DNA from: Schizochytrium sp. CCTCC M209059
Lineage: Eukaryota; Sar; Bigyra; Thraustochytrida; Thraustochytriidae
Reading direction: 5' to 3'
NCBI GenBank assembly: GCA_000818945.1
Contig: KN805390.1
Span: 296,000-359,999 of the forward strand
Length of the DNA: 64,000 nt
Shown piece after piece: positions 9,248 to 19,817 of this stretch. The position numbers and the translations under genes are program-made. Within the stretch, counting starts at the first letter, position 1. Each line of letters opens with the position of its first letter. The notes under the pieces are model-generated. The model saw only the letters and a program-made list of their open reading frames with translations. It ran no database searches and was not told the origin of the DNA.

Positions 9248-12200
9248 ATGGCCGCGTCGGGCAAGAACCTGCTGCCGGCAGCGCTGAAACCTAAGGAGAA
9301 GGAAAAGGTGTCGGGTCCGGGGGAGAGCCTTGCCTTGAAGAAGGGCAAATCAACGCGAAGACACCCTGATCTCCAGGCTGCCGGCGCGGGCGAGGAAGAC
9401 GCGCAACCAGCGAACAACACTTCAAGGTCTAATGGCTCCTCTGCCTTGGATAAGAAACTTAGCGCGTTTGCGAGTGCCCAGGGCAAGAGCATGTCCAAGC
9501 TGCGCGTTGGGGTTTCTTCGCGAGAGCTACGACCGCTTGTGCGGAAGGGGGCGAAGCTGACTTTCACTACTGCCGGGAAGAAATCGCGCATTCGGGGTGC
9601 TGCAAAGGACTCTGCGAAAACGGGAAAAACGCCGAAATCGTCCAAAAACAAGGTCGAGGATGACGAGGATAACTTTGCTCCTGCCGAGCAAATTCTCGAG
9701 ACGAACACAATCCAGGACGCTGCTGCAGCAAAGGCATTAAACGATGCAAAAGTCGCAGCAATGGTGCGAGAGCGAATGGAAAAGGGTAAATTCCACGTGC
9801 ATCTTATTCAGCTTGGTAGTTCGTACAGAATTGCCTTTTCGGAACCCCTTTTGAACCTCGTAAGTCAGTTTGACTTTGACGTGAACCTTTATGTCATGCG
9901 CAAGCGACCAGCAGCCCAAATGACAGGCATCGAAGAGGATGCAGAATTTGGACGAATGAACAAGGCAGATGCCAAGGTAGTCTCGCTTGGCAAACTCCCA
10001 CCATGCGCGTTCGACCCCAACAACGTAGAAGATGACGAAGCTTTCGATCATGAAGCCGTGGTGAGCCACGACTTTTTCTTTGGGGACACTTGCTTTGAGT
10101 TTGATTCAGGTTTTCCGACAATGGTGAGCAGCCCGCTTGAATGGACAGGCGTGGCGCTGGTGAAATGTGCAGAAACCAAACCCGTGAGCTTGTATCCGGC
10201 TATTCTCTTTTACGCCAAACTTGCAGTCATTCATGAAAAGAAAAAAACTGTGAAGAAAAAGGCAGATGCCATCAAGGAGGCAGAGAACATTCAGGAGAAA
10301 ATGCGATCCGCAACGACGTGGGAGCCCGGGCTTGGTCTACGTACAATCCGGCGTCTTCTTCGCTCCAAGCTACGATACTTTGATCGGAATGGTTCCAACA
10401 CAATTGACTTTGAAGAGTTCAAGGCCGCAATGGAAAATCTCGGCCTTTTTCTCACCGAGACAAGACTGCAGAAACTCTTTCAGGCTTGCGACCTCGACCG
10501 TAGTGGCACTGTAGAGCTCGATGAGTTGCCCCTGGCTCTCCACATCAATGATCAGTTGCGGGTACGAACGCGCATGACGCCACGCGACGCTTTTGAGCTC
10601 TTTGACTACGACGGCTCCGGATCCATCAATGAGCAGGAGTTCTTCGAGGTCGTTAATCTTCTGCCTGTGGCCTCAATGACACGCGAGCGCGCAGGCAAAG
10701 TGTTCGCTCGCCACGACACCGATAATTCTGGCGAGATTGAATACGATGAGTTTCGTGAAATCTGGCTCTCGTCGCTCTGCGACATTACTAGCGAACTTAC
10801 TGTGCGAATTAAGGACGCTCAGCTCCTTGAAATCGAAGAGATGAAGGCTGGAATTGCTCCCGGTGGTTCTTTAAGCAGCAATATCGAGCAAGCCGAAGCG
10901 AGCGCCGCTGAAGCAGATGTCGATGCTAGTGCTGTTGGTGCTAATCAAATTAGCGACGCTGCAATAGCAAAGGCTACGAAGGGCGCTGCCGGCGCTGCCT
11001 GCGCTGCAGGCGCTGGAGAGAAAGATTTACAGACAGAAGAACCAAAGGTCAACGCCGAAAAGCCCTCTTGCGAGAAGGCTGCTCCTGAGATCGATGCGCA
11101 AAAGCTTGAAGCGAGTATAACGAAGCTGAAGGCCAAGCACGCACGCCAACTGCAGTGGGAACTGCGGAGGACCCGCGGAAAGAAGATTAAGCGACTACGA
11201 GAGCTAGTCCTTGAAGAAGAGCGCGCCGAAGCAGCTGAGTTTGAAGCTGCGCGTGAAAAGGCGTACAACGACGCGCACGCGTTGCGCATCGAAGTCGACA
11301 CCAAAAAAAGGCAACAAAAATTGCAGCGACGACGTGAGGAGATTGCAGCAAAGGTAGCAGTATCAAAGGCCGAGCGCGATCTCCGCCGACAGAAACAGCT
11401 CGAATTGAGCCAACGCCGGCGCGCCGAGGCACGCGAAAAAGCGCTGCGCGCCCAACTCAACAAGGAGGTTCGATACCGGGAAGAGAAGGAGCGCGCAGAT
11501 CGGCGAGCGGAGCGTGAGCTTCGCTTGCAACAAGAAAAGGAAGCTCGCGCGCGTCGCGGCGATGACCGCCTCGATATGCCAAACCAGGGACTTCGGGCCG
11601 TACCGCCGACCTTGTACAAGGGCCACGAGGCACAAACACGTCTGGGTCATCTTGTGAGCATCGATCTCTCCCACAACAAGCTGGAACGTTTGCCAAAACA
11701 AGGTCTGTTTTTCTGGTGCGGGTATGTGCGCAAGCTTGATGTTTCCAACAACAGACTCACATCGCTTCCTGAAGAAGTTGAGGCGCTGGAAAGCGTAGAG
11801 ATCTTTACAGCGGTCCACAATCGTCTTCGAGCCTTGCCCCCGCAGCTTGGCGCTTTGCCAAAGCTCATCTCTCTCAATGTGGCCGAGAACGAAATTGAGG
11901 AGCTCTCGGACAGCTTTTGTGTCTTGCCGTGTGTGCGCAATCTGCAACTTTACAAGAACGTCATCAAACGACTTCCGGCGGGGCTCGGCAACCTGCACAC
12001 CCTCCGCAGACTCGATGTCTCGCTGAATGCGCTTCGCGAGCTTCCCGATGAAATCTGTGAGCTTGAAAACTTGCAGTCACTCGACGTTTCGTGGAATCGT
12101 CTTCAGAAGCTACCGACGGCGATCGGGAAGCTTTCGAGCCTCGAGACGCTCGTTCTCTCCGGCAATGACTTGCGGCGACTGCCGGACTCTTTGCAGACCC

Positions 12201-13683
12201 TGCACGCCTTGCAGGTGCTCCAGCTCGGCCGCAATGACCTTATCGAAGTCCCTGCAACTGTGGAAGGGCTTGTCTCGCTTCTACGACTGGATGTGTCCCG
12301 CAATCGCATCGTCCGCATTCCCCGCGAACTCGGGAAAGTGCGCACGCTACAACATCTCGACATCTCAAGCAATCTGATTCGTTCGCTGCCTCCGGAGCTT
12401 GGTCGTCTCGGGGGTCTGGTCGTCTTTGAGGCATATTCTAACTTGATTGAGAGCATTCCCGAAGAACTCGCGGCACTTTCAAGTCTTGAGGAACTGAATC
12501 TCTGTCACAACAAGCTTGCCGGGCGTCTGCCCATGGCAGTCGGGGCGTTGCGGCAACTTCGAATGCTCAATCTGGCCGAGAACGAGATTGAGATTTTGCC
12601 TTCTTCGTTAGGAGCTCTTGTTAATCTCGAAGTATTCAATATGAACGGAAACAAGCTGACCGTTCTCCCGGCGACTGTGGCATGTTGGAATGTGAAGACC
12701 TTGCTGCTCTCACGGAATCGAGTCAAGAGCTTACCCGTCACCTTTGGCAATCTATGCGAGTCGCTCGATCTCCTGGATTTGAGCAGCAATGCTTTGGAGT
12801 TTATCCCTGCCGAGCTCACATCTTTACGCACATTGCGTCATCTCGATTTGCATCACAATCGCCTGCGTGCCGTGCCACCCCCGATTGCCAAGATTGTCCC
12901 ACAATTGGAAACTTTTCGAGTCACGCATAATCCCTTGAGCGAGCTGCCTCCGAAATTTGCTAATGAAGTCGCCGCGGGCGGGCCGCGATCTGACCTGATA
13001 TGGTCAGGCTATTCAGACGGACAAGTCGCCGAGTGGGCAATGGAGGTGCAGGACGTTTTGGACGTTTGTCGCGCCTGCATGGATTTAGATCGTGTTATGG
13101 CGCCTAACTCGGATCCTAATAGGCTTTCCTTTTGGGAGTTCTCTTGCGCGGTGAAAGAACGTCTGCAGGAAGAGGACAAATGGCGTGAGCAGCTTATGCC
13201 TCACGTGAATTCGTACTTTTTCCGAACAAAAGCTCTAGGAGAAGTACCGCGACTGGATGCTATCGCAGTCACGGAAGTGACGTCGCGCGCAGATGCGATT
13301 GCAAAGCGGGAAATTGAACGAGAGCGTGTCGCCGCCGAGGCCAAAGAGCAGCACGAGGAGCGCGAGCTACGTCTGCGAGAAGTGTATTCGGTATCGCGAC
13401 CTGACTTTTTGCAAGCGGAAACAAAATTGAAGCGAAATGCAGCGCGGATACGGGACGAAAAGGAGGTGCTGCGGAAGAAAGAGATCGAGTCTACACGCCC
13501 GATCCACGAGCGCCAGGAAAAGGTTTATATCGAGACTAAGCGGCAGCGCGAAGCCAAGCGCAAAGCACAGCTCGAAGAATGGCTTGGGCATTTTCGCGCG
13601 CAGCACGATGACTACATCCAGGAGCTCATTGCCTCTGAAGCAACGCGTGAAAGTCCAAGCAATGACAGCAATAACAGCAGCAG

Positions 13684-13715
<32 letters not shown>

Positions 13716-13729
13716 ACGACAACGAATAG
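9248..13729 (+). CDS. EF-hand / leucine-rich-repeat / coiled-coil protein (1493 aa)
   Basis: Probably a Ca2+-responsive scaffold; exact function unknown. The start ATG is in context GTCATGG. A Lys/Ser-rich basic front (1-150) precedes an unrecognised domain (about 175-345). Four EF-hands at about residues 365-510 have intact loops: DRNGSNTIDFEE, DLDRSGTVELDE, DYDGSGSINEQE and DTDNSGEIEYDE. A long Ala/Glu/Arg coiled coil follows (about 615-775). About 17 or 18 LRRs of the LxxLxLSxNxLxxLPxx class (about 785-1235) resemble Ras-group and plant-type LRR proteins. The C-terminal part is another charged coiled coil, ending in an Asn/Ser/Asp homopolymer encoded by an AAC microsatellite at 13674-13727. 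I see no kinase or catalytic domain. Confidence 0.9.
13674..13727 (+). repeat. AAC/AGC trinucleotide repeat encoding a poly-Asn tail
   Basis: In-frame trinucleotide microsatellite at the extreme 3' end of the EF-hand/LRR coding sequence, likely length-polymorphic. Confidence 0.85.
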
Positions 13730-14357
13730 ACGAGCTAGAAATTGCTATTGATTCTAACAACCCCATTCAGCTTGTCATGTAATTTACTTTAGGCCTTGTT
13801 CGCATCTTCGTCCATGCGCAGCCGTGTCATGTCTGTGCAAGCCAAGTCAAGTTAGCGATCGTGGCATGACACGTTCGAGTCGTGTCAACTTCACGAATGG
13901 ACGGGGATGTCCAGTTCACGCGACATAAAAAAAAAATCGAAAGGCCGGGTTTCAAGAAGATTTTGCTTGGCCGTCTCGTTCATCGAGCGATCGGCTGCCC
14001 AATCAAAACTAACTTACGATTGACATGAAATGCGAGGAGAATACATGCAAGGAGGATGCCAATGCGAGGTCCACTTTGATCACCACCGTCACCTCACCGT
14101 GGCCCGAGTCTATCATAACCAATAGGCCTAAAAGCAAGGCGAGTGGAGATCGAAACTTGGTGGCGGAGAAGGAGCGAAAAGGACCCAGGCAGACCCGGAA
14201 CGAACGAGGCCCTTGCGCGCGCAGAGAGGGGCCTTTGCGCAGACGAGGAGCGGGAGGGGGAGGAAAGAGGCGGAGACACGCTCGCCGCAGACCTCGTCGC
14301 GCCTTGAGGCGCGTCGGAAAACGGGGGTTCGGAAGGAAAGGGAAACGGGTCACCGCC
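13730..14357. other. Intergenic region and 5' leader of RPC5
   Basis: Holds the 3' region of the EF-hand/LRR gene and the promoter/leader of the next gene. It includes an inverted-repeat-like segment around 13859-13920 (GTGTCA/TGACAC with CACGTTCGAGTCGTG), a poly-A run at 13927-13936 and one TAGGCCTA at 14123-14130. The downstream frame is open from an ATG at 14025, but that stretch is Arg-rich and low-complexity. Confidence 0.6.
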
Positions 14358-16391
14358 ATGGACGAGAGCGAGGACGAGGGCGTGAACGAGACGTACGACA
14401 GCTCGGACCTTGACAACGGCGCAGGAGAAGGTCAAGAATCCGGGTTCGCGGACGACTCCTCGAATGAAGGAGACGCTCCAGGGTCTTCTGCGCAAGCACC
14501 AAAGTCGCAAGCGCAGACGCACGATCAGGACATGGATGTTGACGAGGGCGGCGCGGGCCCTGCCACGAATGCAAGCGCGAACTCCGAAAAGGCGGAGACG
14601 AGCGCCAGCGTTGGCAATGGCAGCGGTAAAGGAAACGGCAGCACTGCAGTGAATTCAGACAGCGCCAAAGAGACCGCGCCGATCGAGACGAAGGTAGAGA
14701 ATATCGAGTCTGCTGACGAGGTCAAGGATGAGGTGAAAACCGAGGGTGCGGGCGATCATAGTGACACCGCTGTGGAAGAGGAGGACCTTGACGGCGAGGG
14801 CGAAGAGGATCCGGTAGAACACTCTTTTGACCTGTATCTAAGCCGTGAAATGGAAGAACAGCTTTACATGCTGCGATACCCGTTGCGGTCCGTGACACGA
14901 GAACCTCCTCGTGTCTCGAGCGCTCGTTTCAAGCCGAGAAACCAAGTTTTGGAGACCACGGTTGATGTCTTGAATGCTTTCCATGGTGATGACCCGAACG
15001 GAAACCCATCATTTGAGCTGCCCCCGCATGTGGAGCACATGACCGATCACGAACAACGCGAATACATGGAGAAGGTGCGCAAGCAAAGCTTTCGCTCTGT
15101 GCGGCTTAATACGCACGAGCGCTGCTATGCGGCGGCCGTAGTAGATAAGGCGACAAACAGAGTCACGCTGGTACCGTTGCAAGGTATCTATGACATGATG
15201 CCCATCATTCAGACTGGCTTTGAATCACAGGATGGCCCGATCGACGACGAGGAGTTTCCCGGGGTTGCGACGAAGCGCTCGAGCAGCACAGCGGTGGCCA
15301 TGGCCCAACCTGTTGGCCTTCAGCGCGAAGCAAATTATGACCCAAACCGACAACGCTTTGCCAAGGTGAAGCAGCAGCTCGACGAAGAGTCATGGGTGGA
15401 TCTCGATGTTCACGAACGTGATTCCGCTCAAGCCAGTGAAGCATTTGCAGAGCTCCGGTACAAGGCACCGCACGATGTTTCGTTGGAAGCCTGGGTTGAT
15501 GGGATGTCCGACGCAGAACAGGCCAACGAGCAGACTGCGCAAAAAGACGCGGGCCGTTCAAAGGGAGCTGTCGCTGCACGCGAAGCGTTCAAGCTCAGCT
15601 CAGGGGACTACTTGGATGTTTTGGCGCCGAAGATTCGGCGCGATAGAGAAGGTATTCCTGATCCGGAAGCTGCTCCGAGTGACAAGCCGCAGACCATCGA
15701 AGATCATTTGCGCGCGCAGCTTATCAAGCAGGGCGTGATGACGACGGAAATGATGGAGGGGTCCTTGACTCGTGCCTTTGGCAACCTTGAAAACAAGACG
15801 CTACGATCGCTGCCAGAAAAACTGAGTGCCGTAGCTCACTTGGTTCACGGTGCGTGGTACCTGCGCAGCGACATTTATAACGAACATCGTTTCGGCATTT
15901 CACAGAGCGGGGATGATTTGGCAGACTACCAGCGCAACTGGACCCGAAACGTCATTTTGGCTATTTTTGCAGAGCACCCAAAAGGCCAAGTCTCGCGCGC
16001 GGCCATCGCCAAGGAGGTCAAAGGTGTCGTGGCCTCGTCCATGCTCGAGTCTGTCGCCGTTTACAATGGAGAGAAAAGGCTCTGGCAACTCCTTCGAATT
16101 GACGAAAAATACCAAGGCCGAAATGCGGCCCTGGCTGCCAGACATCGCTCTGAGCTGCGCGGCTTGCACTGCGACGCCTTGCAGCGTCTCTCGGGCTGGT
16201 CGCAGGAGCGAGCCTTCAAGGCCGCCTTTCCAGGTGAAAAGTTCACGCCCGGCGCAATCAAGGAAGAAGATCACCAAGACTACCACCACCACCAACAACA
16301 ACACCAAGATAGAGAAGAGCCCATGCCCCCCCGCGCATCGTCATCTTCAGGCGCATCCAGCTCGAGGCCAAAAGTCAAGTTTGAGGATTAG
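14358..16391 (+). CDS. POLR3E: RNA polymerase III subunit RPC5 / POLR3E-like (677 aa)
   Basis: Subunit of the TFIIF-like RPC4/RPC5 heterodimer of RNA polymerase III, acting in the nucleus in initiation, termination and recycling. The ATG at 14358 is chosen for its context (GCCATGG) and the acidic N-terminus that follows; an in-frame ATG at 14025 would add 111 Arg-rich residues. A disordered acidic region (1-150) precedes the Sin-like/RPC5 domain, recognised from FDLYLSREMEEQLYMLRYPL at about residue 157 and the following PLQGIYDMMP segment. The C-terminal half carries the winged-helix region seen in metazoan and plant POLR3E (AWYLRSDIYN followed by RNVILAIF). The tail is His/Gln/Ser-rich. The stop codon lies inside the oppositely oriented photolyase-like gene, with a 17-base coding overlap. 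Confidence 0.85.
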   Translation: MDESEDEGVNETYDSSDLDNGAGEGQESGFADDSSNEGDAPGSSAQAPKSQAQTHDQDMDVDEGGAGPATNASANSEKAETSASVGNGSGKGNGSTAVNSDSAKETAPIETKVENIESADEVKDEVKTEGAGDHSDTAVEEEDLDGEGEEDPVEHSFDLYLSREMEEQLYMLRYPLRSVTREPPRVSSARFKPRNQVLETTVDVLNAFHGDDPNGNPSFELPPHVEHMTDHEQREYMEKVRKQSFRSVRLNTHERCYAAAVVDKATNRVTLVPLQGIYDMMPIIQTGFESQDGPIDDEEFPGVATKRSSSTAVAMAQPVGLQREANYDPNRQRFAKVKQQLDEESWVDLDVHERDSAQASEAFAELRYKAPHDVSLEAWVDGMSDAEQANEQTAQKDAGRSKGAVAAREAFKLSSGDYLDVLAPKIRRDREGIPDPEAAPSDKPQTIEDHLRAQLIKQGVMTTEMMEGSLTRAFGNLENKTLRSLPEKLSAVAHLVHGAWYLRSDIYNEHRFGISQSGDDLADYQRNWTRNVILAIFAEHPKGQVSRAAIAKEVKGVVASSMLESVAVYNGEKRLWQLLRIDEKYQGRNAALAARHRSELRGLHCDALQRLSGWSQERAFKAAFPGEKFTPGAIKEEDHQDYHHHQQQHQDREEPMPPRASSSSGASSSRPKVKFED

Positions 16392-19300
16392 TCAGTCTAG
16401 GTGTCCGGACGTTGCGCTGCAGCGCCAGAGCGTACTGCATCGCCTCTGGTGAAGACCCTGCTGTTAGATTCATGAATAAGTCAGCCGCCTGACCACCGAT
16501 AATGTGCTTGGCGGCCCATCGAAGGACGAGATAGAGACCAATCTCAGGCTTGGCGCTCCAGTCGACGAGCTGATCGACCCAATATCGCGCATTCGCGGCC
16601 TCGTTCCAGATGACGCCATCCTCCAGTATTCTCTTTTGAATGATGTTCCATGTATGGTCTTCCGAAGCGCCGTCCTCAAGGTCCCCCGGGAGAGAGGCTC
16701 CGTGAGAGACGCGGAGGAGCTGTATCGGCGCCCCTGTGCCCATCGTCCACGGGGGCGAAAGATCAAACTTGCCAATGGATTTCTTGAAGGCACGATAGGC
16801 GCGCAGAACCTCGCATTCGCGCGAAAACAAGAGTCGGTCGACAAGCGAGCTCTGCGATCCACGCAGTCGACGCGCCGCAGCAAAGGGTGAGAGAAGGCCT
16901 TGGCGCAAGTGCGACACGAGAATCTCTCCCAGTTGCACGCGTGAGAACTCGCCGCTCGCCCGTTCGAGAGCCAAAAGGTTCTCTTGGACAGCTTCCTCGC
17001 TTACTCGCGAGGCTTGACTCTCTGCGGCAATCCACTCCTCGAGCGCCTGCGGCTCCACGAGATCCCAGCGATCAAAAACGTGTTTGGGCACGAGAATGGC
17101 GCCGTCGCCTCGAACGAGGATCTCTTTGCAAAGGAGATCGGAGACGGGCTGCAGGCATGGCACAAAATGAGCCCATTCGAGCTCATCGAGAGCACCACTC
17201 AGGGCTTGCGACAGACGTGCACGGTGCGCGTCGCCATGGTCTTCGTCTTCTGCACTCGTACGAACGTAACGTGGAGGTAGAAAGCAGTCACTGTCGATGC
17301 TGAACAATGGACACGGTACGGCACGCGCGGCGTGTCGTAACAAAAGCATACTCGGCGGTGAGTATGACTCGGGCACAATCAGAATGTGAGCATTTACCCC
17401 GCGACTAAAAGAAGCGAGTGCAGAGGTCACTTCGTACGCGTCGCAATAAATACCAATCAAAGGAATGTTCCAGTCCTTTAGGTGTTTGCGCATAAGGAGA
17501 AAGGTTGCCGCGCGGTCACGATGCAGACGCGTCCGTTGACTCGTGTCGTTATGCGTGCATGATGCGTGCATGTCAGATGGCAGCATTGCAATAGCAACGA
17601 CGGGCATTGAAAGTTCAATGTGCATCCAGAGCGCCAGGCCAAGTGCCCAGTTGTCTTGTAAGCGAGCGCACGAGGCTGCTTCCCCAGGCACACCGCCCAG
17701 CTGAAGCCAAAGAACAATGACTTGCCCTCGGGATTGTTTCTGAGGTGCAGGCATTTTGTACGCAAAGCTTCGACGCTTCAGCATGGCAGGCCAACGGGCG
17801 AGAGCAAAGAGATGATCGCTCCCTTGGCTTTTGTCGATACCCTCACCTTTGGGCAATTCCTCGAGCCGAGCATACGTCGGAGCGCCCAAATCTGCGTCCA
17901 TTGGTTCGCATTTTCCACCCTGTAGCCATCGACTAATTTGCTTTTCGTCCCCGTTGCTGTCGATTGCTGCAAACCGGGGCCGCTTTGCTGCAACGGTTGC
18001 TGTAGATGAACAACCCGAGCTAGTGCTCGAGCGCGCGTCGTCGTCAACTTCGCTTTGCTCTCCTCGTTTCTTTCTCTTTTGGACCGGATCTGTTAGTAAG
18101 ACCTCTCTCGTCTCTACAGAGTCTGTTTCCGAGGCATTTTTCTTTTGCGCAGACATGGGAGAGGCCAAAGGGGTGGGTGGTTCGCGCGCCTTCGCTATTG
18201 CAAACGTTTGCTGCCCGTCTGAGTGGTGCGCGATGTCGCACACATCTCCTGACTCTGGAGTTCTTAGAACGTTCTCTACGGTCTCTTGCGAATGTTCGGA
18301 ATGTTCGCAAGGTGGTATTGGTGACCGACCAGTCATCGCTTCGTGCTTGTCAGTGTTGTCTGCTTGATTGAAAGACGCCTCTGCTGCCATAGTCGTCGAT
18401 CGCGAGTCATCCGGTGGTACTGAAGGAGTCTTGTGAAGTTTTAAGGACACAGCTTTAGTTTCAGACTGCAGCGCAGAGCCTGTGTCTGTTTCAATCTTTT
18501 CGGAAGACGCGTTTCGCGTTTTTGCAATTATACCACCATTAGCTGTAGACACCATGTGCATGGTCATTTCTCGCGAGTTTGCAACATTGTCCTTGGACTC
18601 TTCTGTGCCTTGAGAGTTTGAGCGCGCTGGAGATGTGGATTCTTGCAAATTTCTTGCAAGATTTATTGCTTTGCGTTCCACTGATGATTTCAAGGACTCT
18701 TTCTTTGAAACGCGAATTTCATGTTCATCGGACGCCACCTTCGTGGTTGAAGACTGTGTCTTTGCGACTAGAGTGCAATCATCGTCGGGCTCTGATATCA
18801 TGTTTGAAGACTGTTTGCTTGCGACAAGAATGCCACCATCGTCCAGCTCTGCCTTTCGAATCGAAGGCTGTTTGTTTGCGACGAGAGTGCCATCTTCGTC
18901 GAGCTCTGCCTTTCGGATGAGAGGCTGTTTGTTTGCAACGAGAGTGCCATCTTCGTGAGACTCTTTTATTGTATTTGGAGACCTTTCTCGGAGGTTCTTT
19001 ACAATAACAGCATAATCATCTTCAGAGTCTCTTGTCGCAATTGACGTCATGGGCTGCGCCCCGACAACCTCAATGTCCGAAGCATCATTGTCAGCATCGT
19101 CAAGGCTAACGAGGTCGACATCACGATTCGGTGTGGATGGAGTAGGCAATTGTTGAGTCTGACTCTGAGCGTACGTCTGGCTTGAATGGCTAGCTGGTTG
19201 TTTCCCGTCAAGAACCTGCGTCAAAGAGTCCCAAAAGTCGTCTGGCAACGGTTCTGCATGGTCGTCACTGGGGTTGTTGTTATGCGTCGTGGGCACGTTT

Positions 19301-19632
19301 AATGGTTAGTTCGTTGCTGCGCCCTTGAAGTCTGAAGCGACTTCACCTACGAGTTTCTCGCACGTAGCCGGCCGGTCTTTCTCAAGCACGTACAGCACCC
19401 TTACGCAGCGCGTGAGGCTTGGACTGGCCTGCACCCGAAGCGCGTAGTCGGTGCATGGCGGCGACAGCCCTCGGGTTTGGGCCTCAGTCTCGATTTCGAG
19501 AGTTGCTGGACCACTCGACCGACGAGACTGCGGACGAGGTCTGCGACGGGGCCAAAAGGCGGGCGGCGCTTCGGCAGACGCACTCGCGAAGGACCGCGCC
19601 GCCAAGTCGAGCAAGCGCCTCTCGGCGCTCAT
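16375..19632 (-). CDS. Degenerate class II photolyase-like protein with long disordered N-terminus (about 1054 aa, one predicted intron)
   Basis: Predicted CDS is complement(16375..19253, 19347..19632). The main open frame has no early ATG (only a GTG at 19296) and is preceded, in the same frame, by a 108-codon ORF ending in TAA at 19306. A G|GTGAAG donor and CATGCAG| acceptor with a CTAAC branch motif between them remove that stop as a 93-base intron and keep frame. Residues 100-600 are low-complexity acidic/Ser/Thr, with about four degenerate repeats of the type (D)GTLVANKQ at 18750-18990. Residues about 600-1045 follow class II CPD photolyases: LQDNWALGLALW, LLMRKHLKDWNIPL, WNIIQKRILEDG and YWVDQLVDW. 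The usual RMYW is ARYW, and the DPNG segment is missing. FAD binding and repair activity are therefore doubtful. It may be a DNA-binding or regulatory derivative, which is inference. Confidence 0.75.
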
Positions 19633-19817
19633 GGGCTGTGCAGCTGGTTGCAACTTTATGACCTGCGATAAATTAATTGACAAGGGGGAGTGAAGCGAGC
19701 GACCCGGCCGAGAGCCCGGGAGCGAGTGTACGAGGCATACTACCAGCGATCAAAAACGAGGGCGAACAGACAACGCAAATGTTTCTTAGTTTGTTTCTTT
19801 ATTAATTTCTCGTACGT
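19633..19817. other. Intergenic region between DRG2 and the photolyase-like gene
   Basis: Short same-strand spacer. It includes the DRG2 3' end and the leader of the photolyase-like gene, where a TTTATCGCAG acceptor-like sequence near 19672 hints at a 5'-UTR intron. Confidence 0.4.
19798..19803 (-). terminator. Candidate poly(A) signal of DRG2
   Basis: AATAAA on the minus strand, about 15 bases past the DRG2 stop codon (TAG at 19818-19820). Motif-based. Confidence 0.4.
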
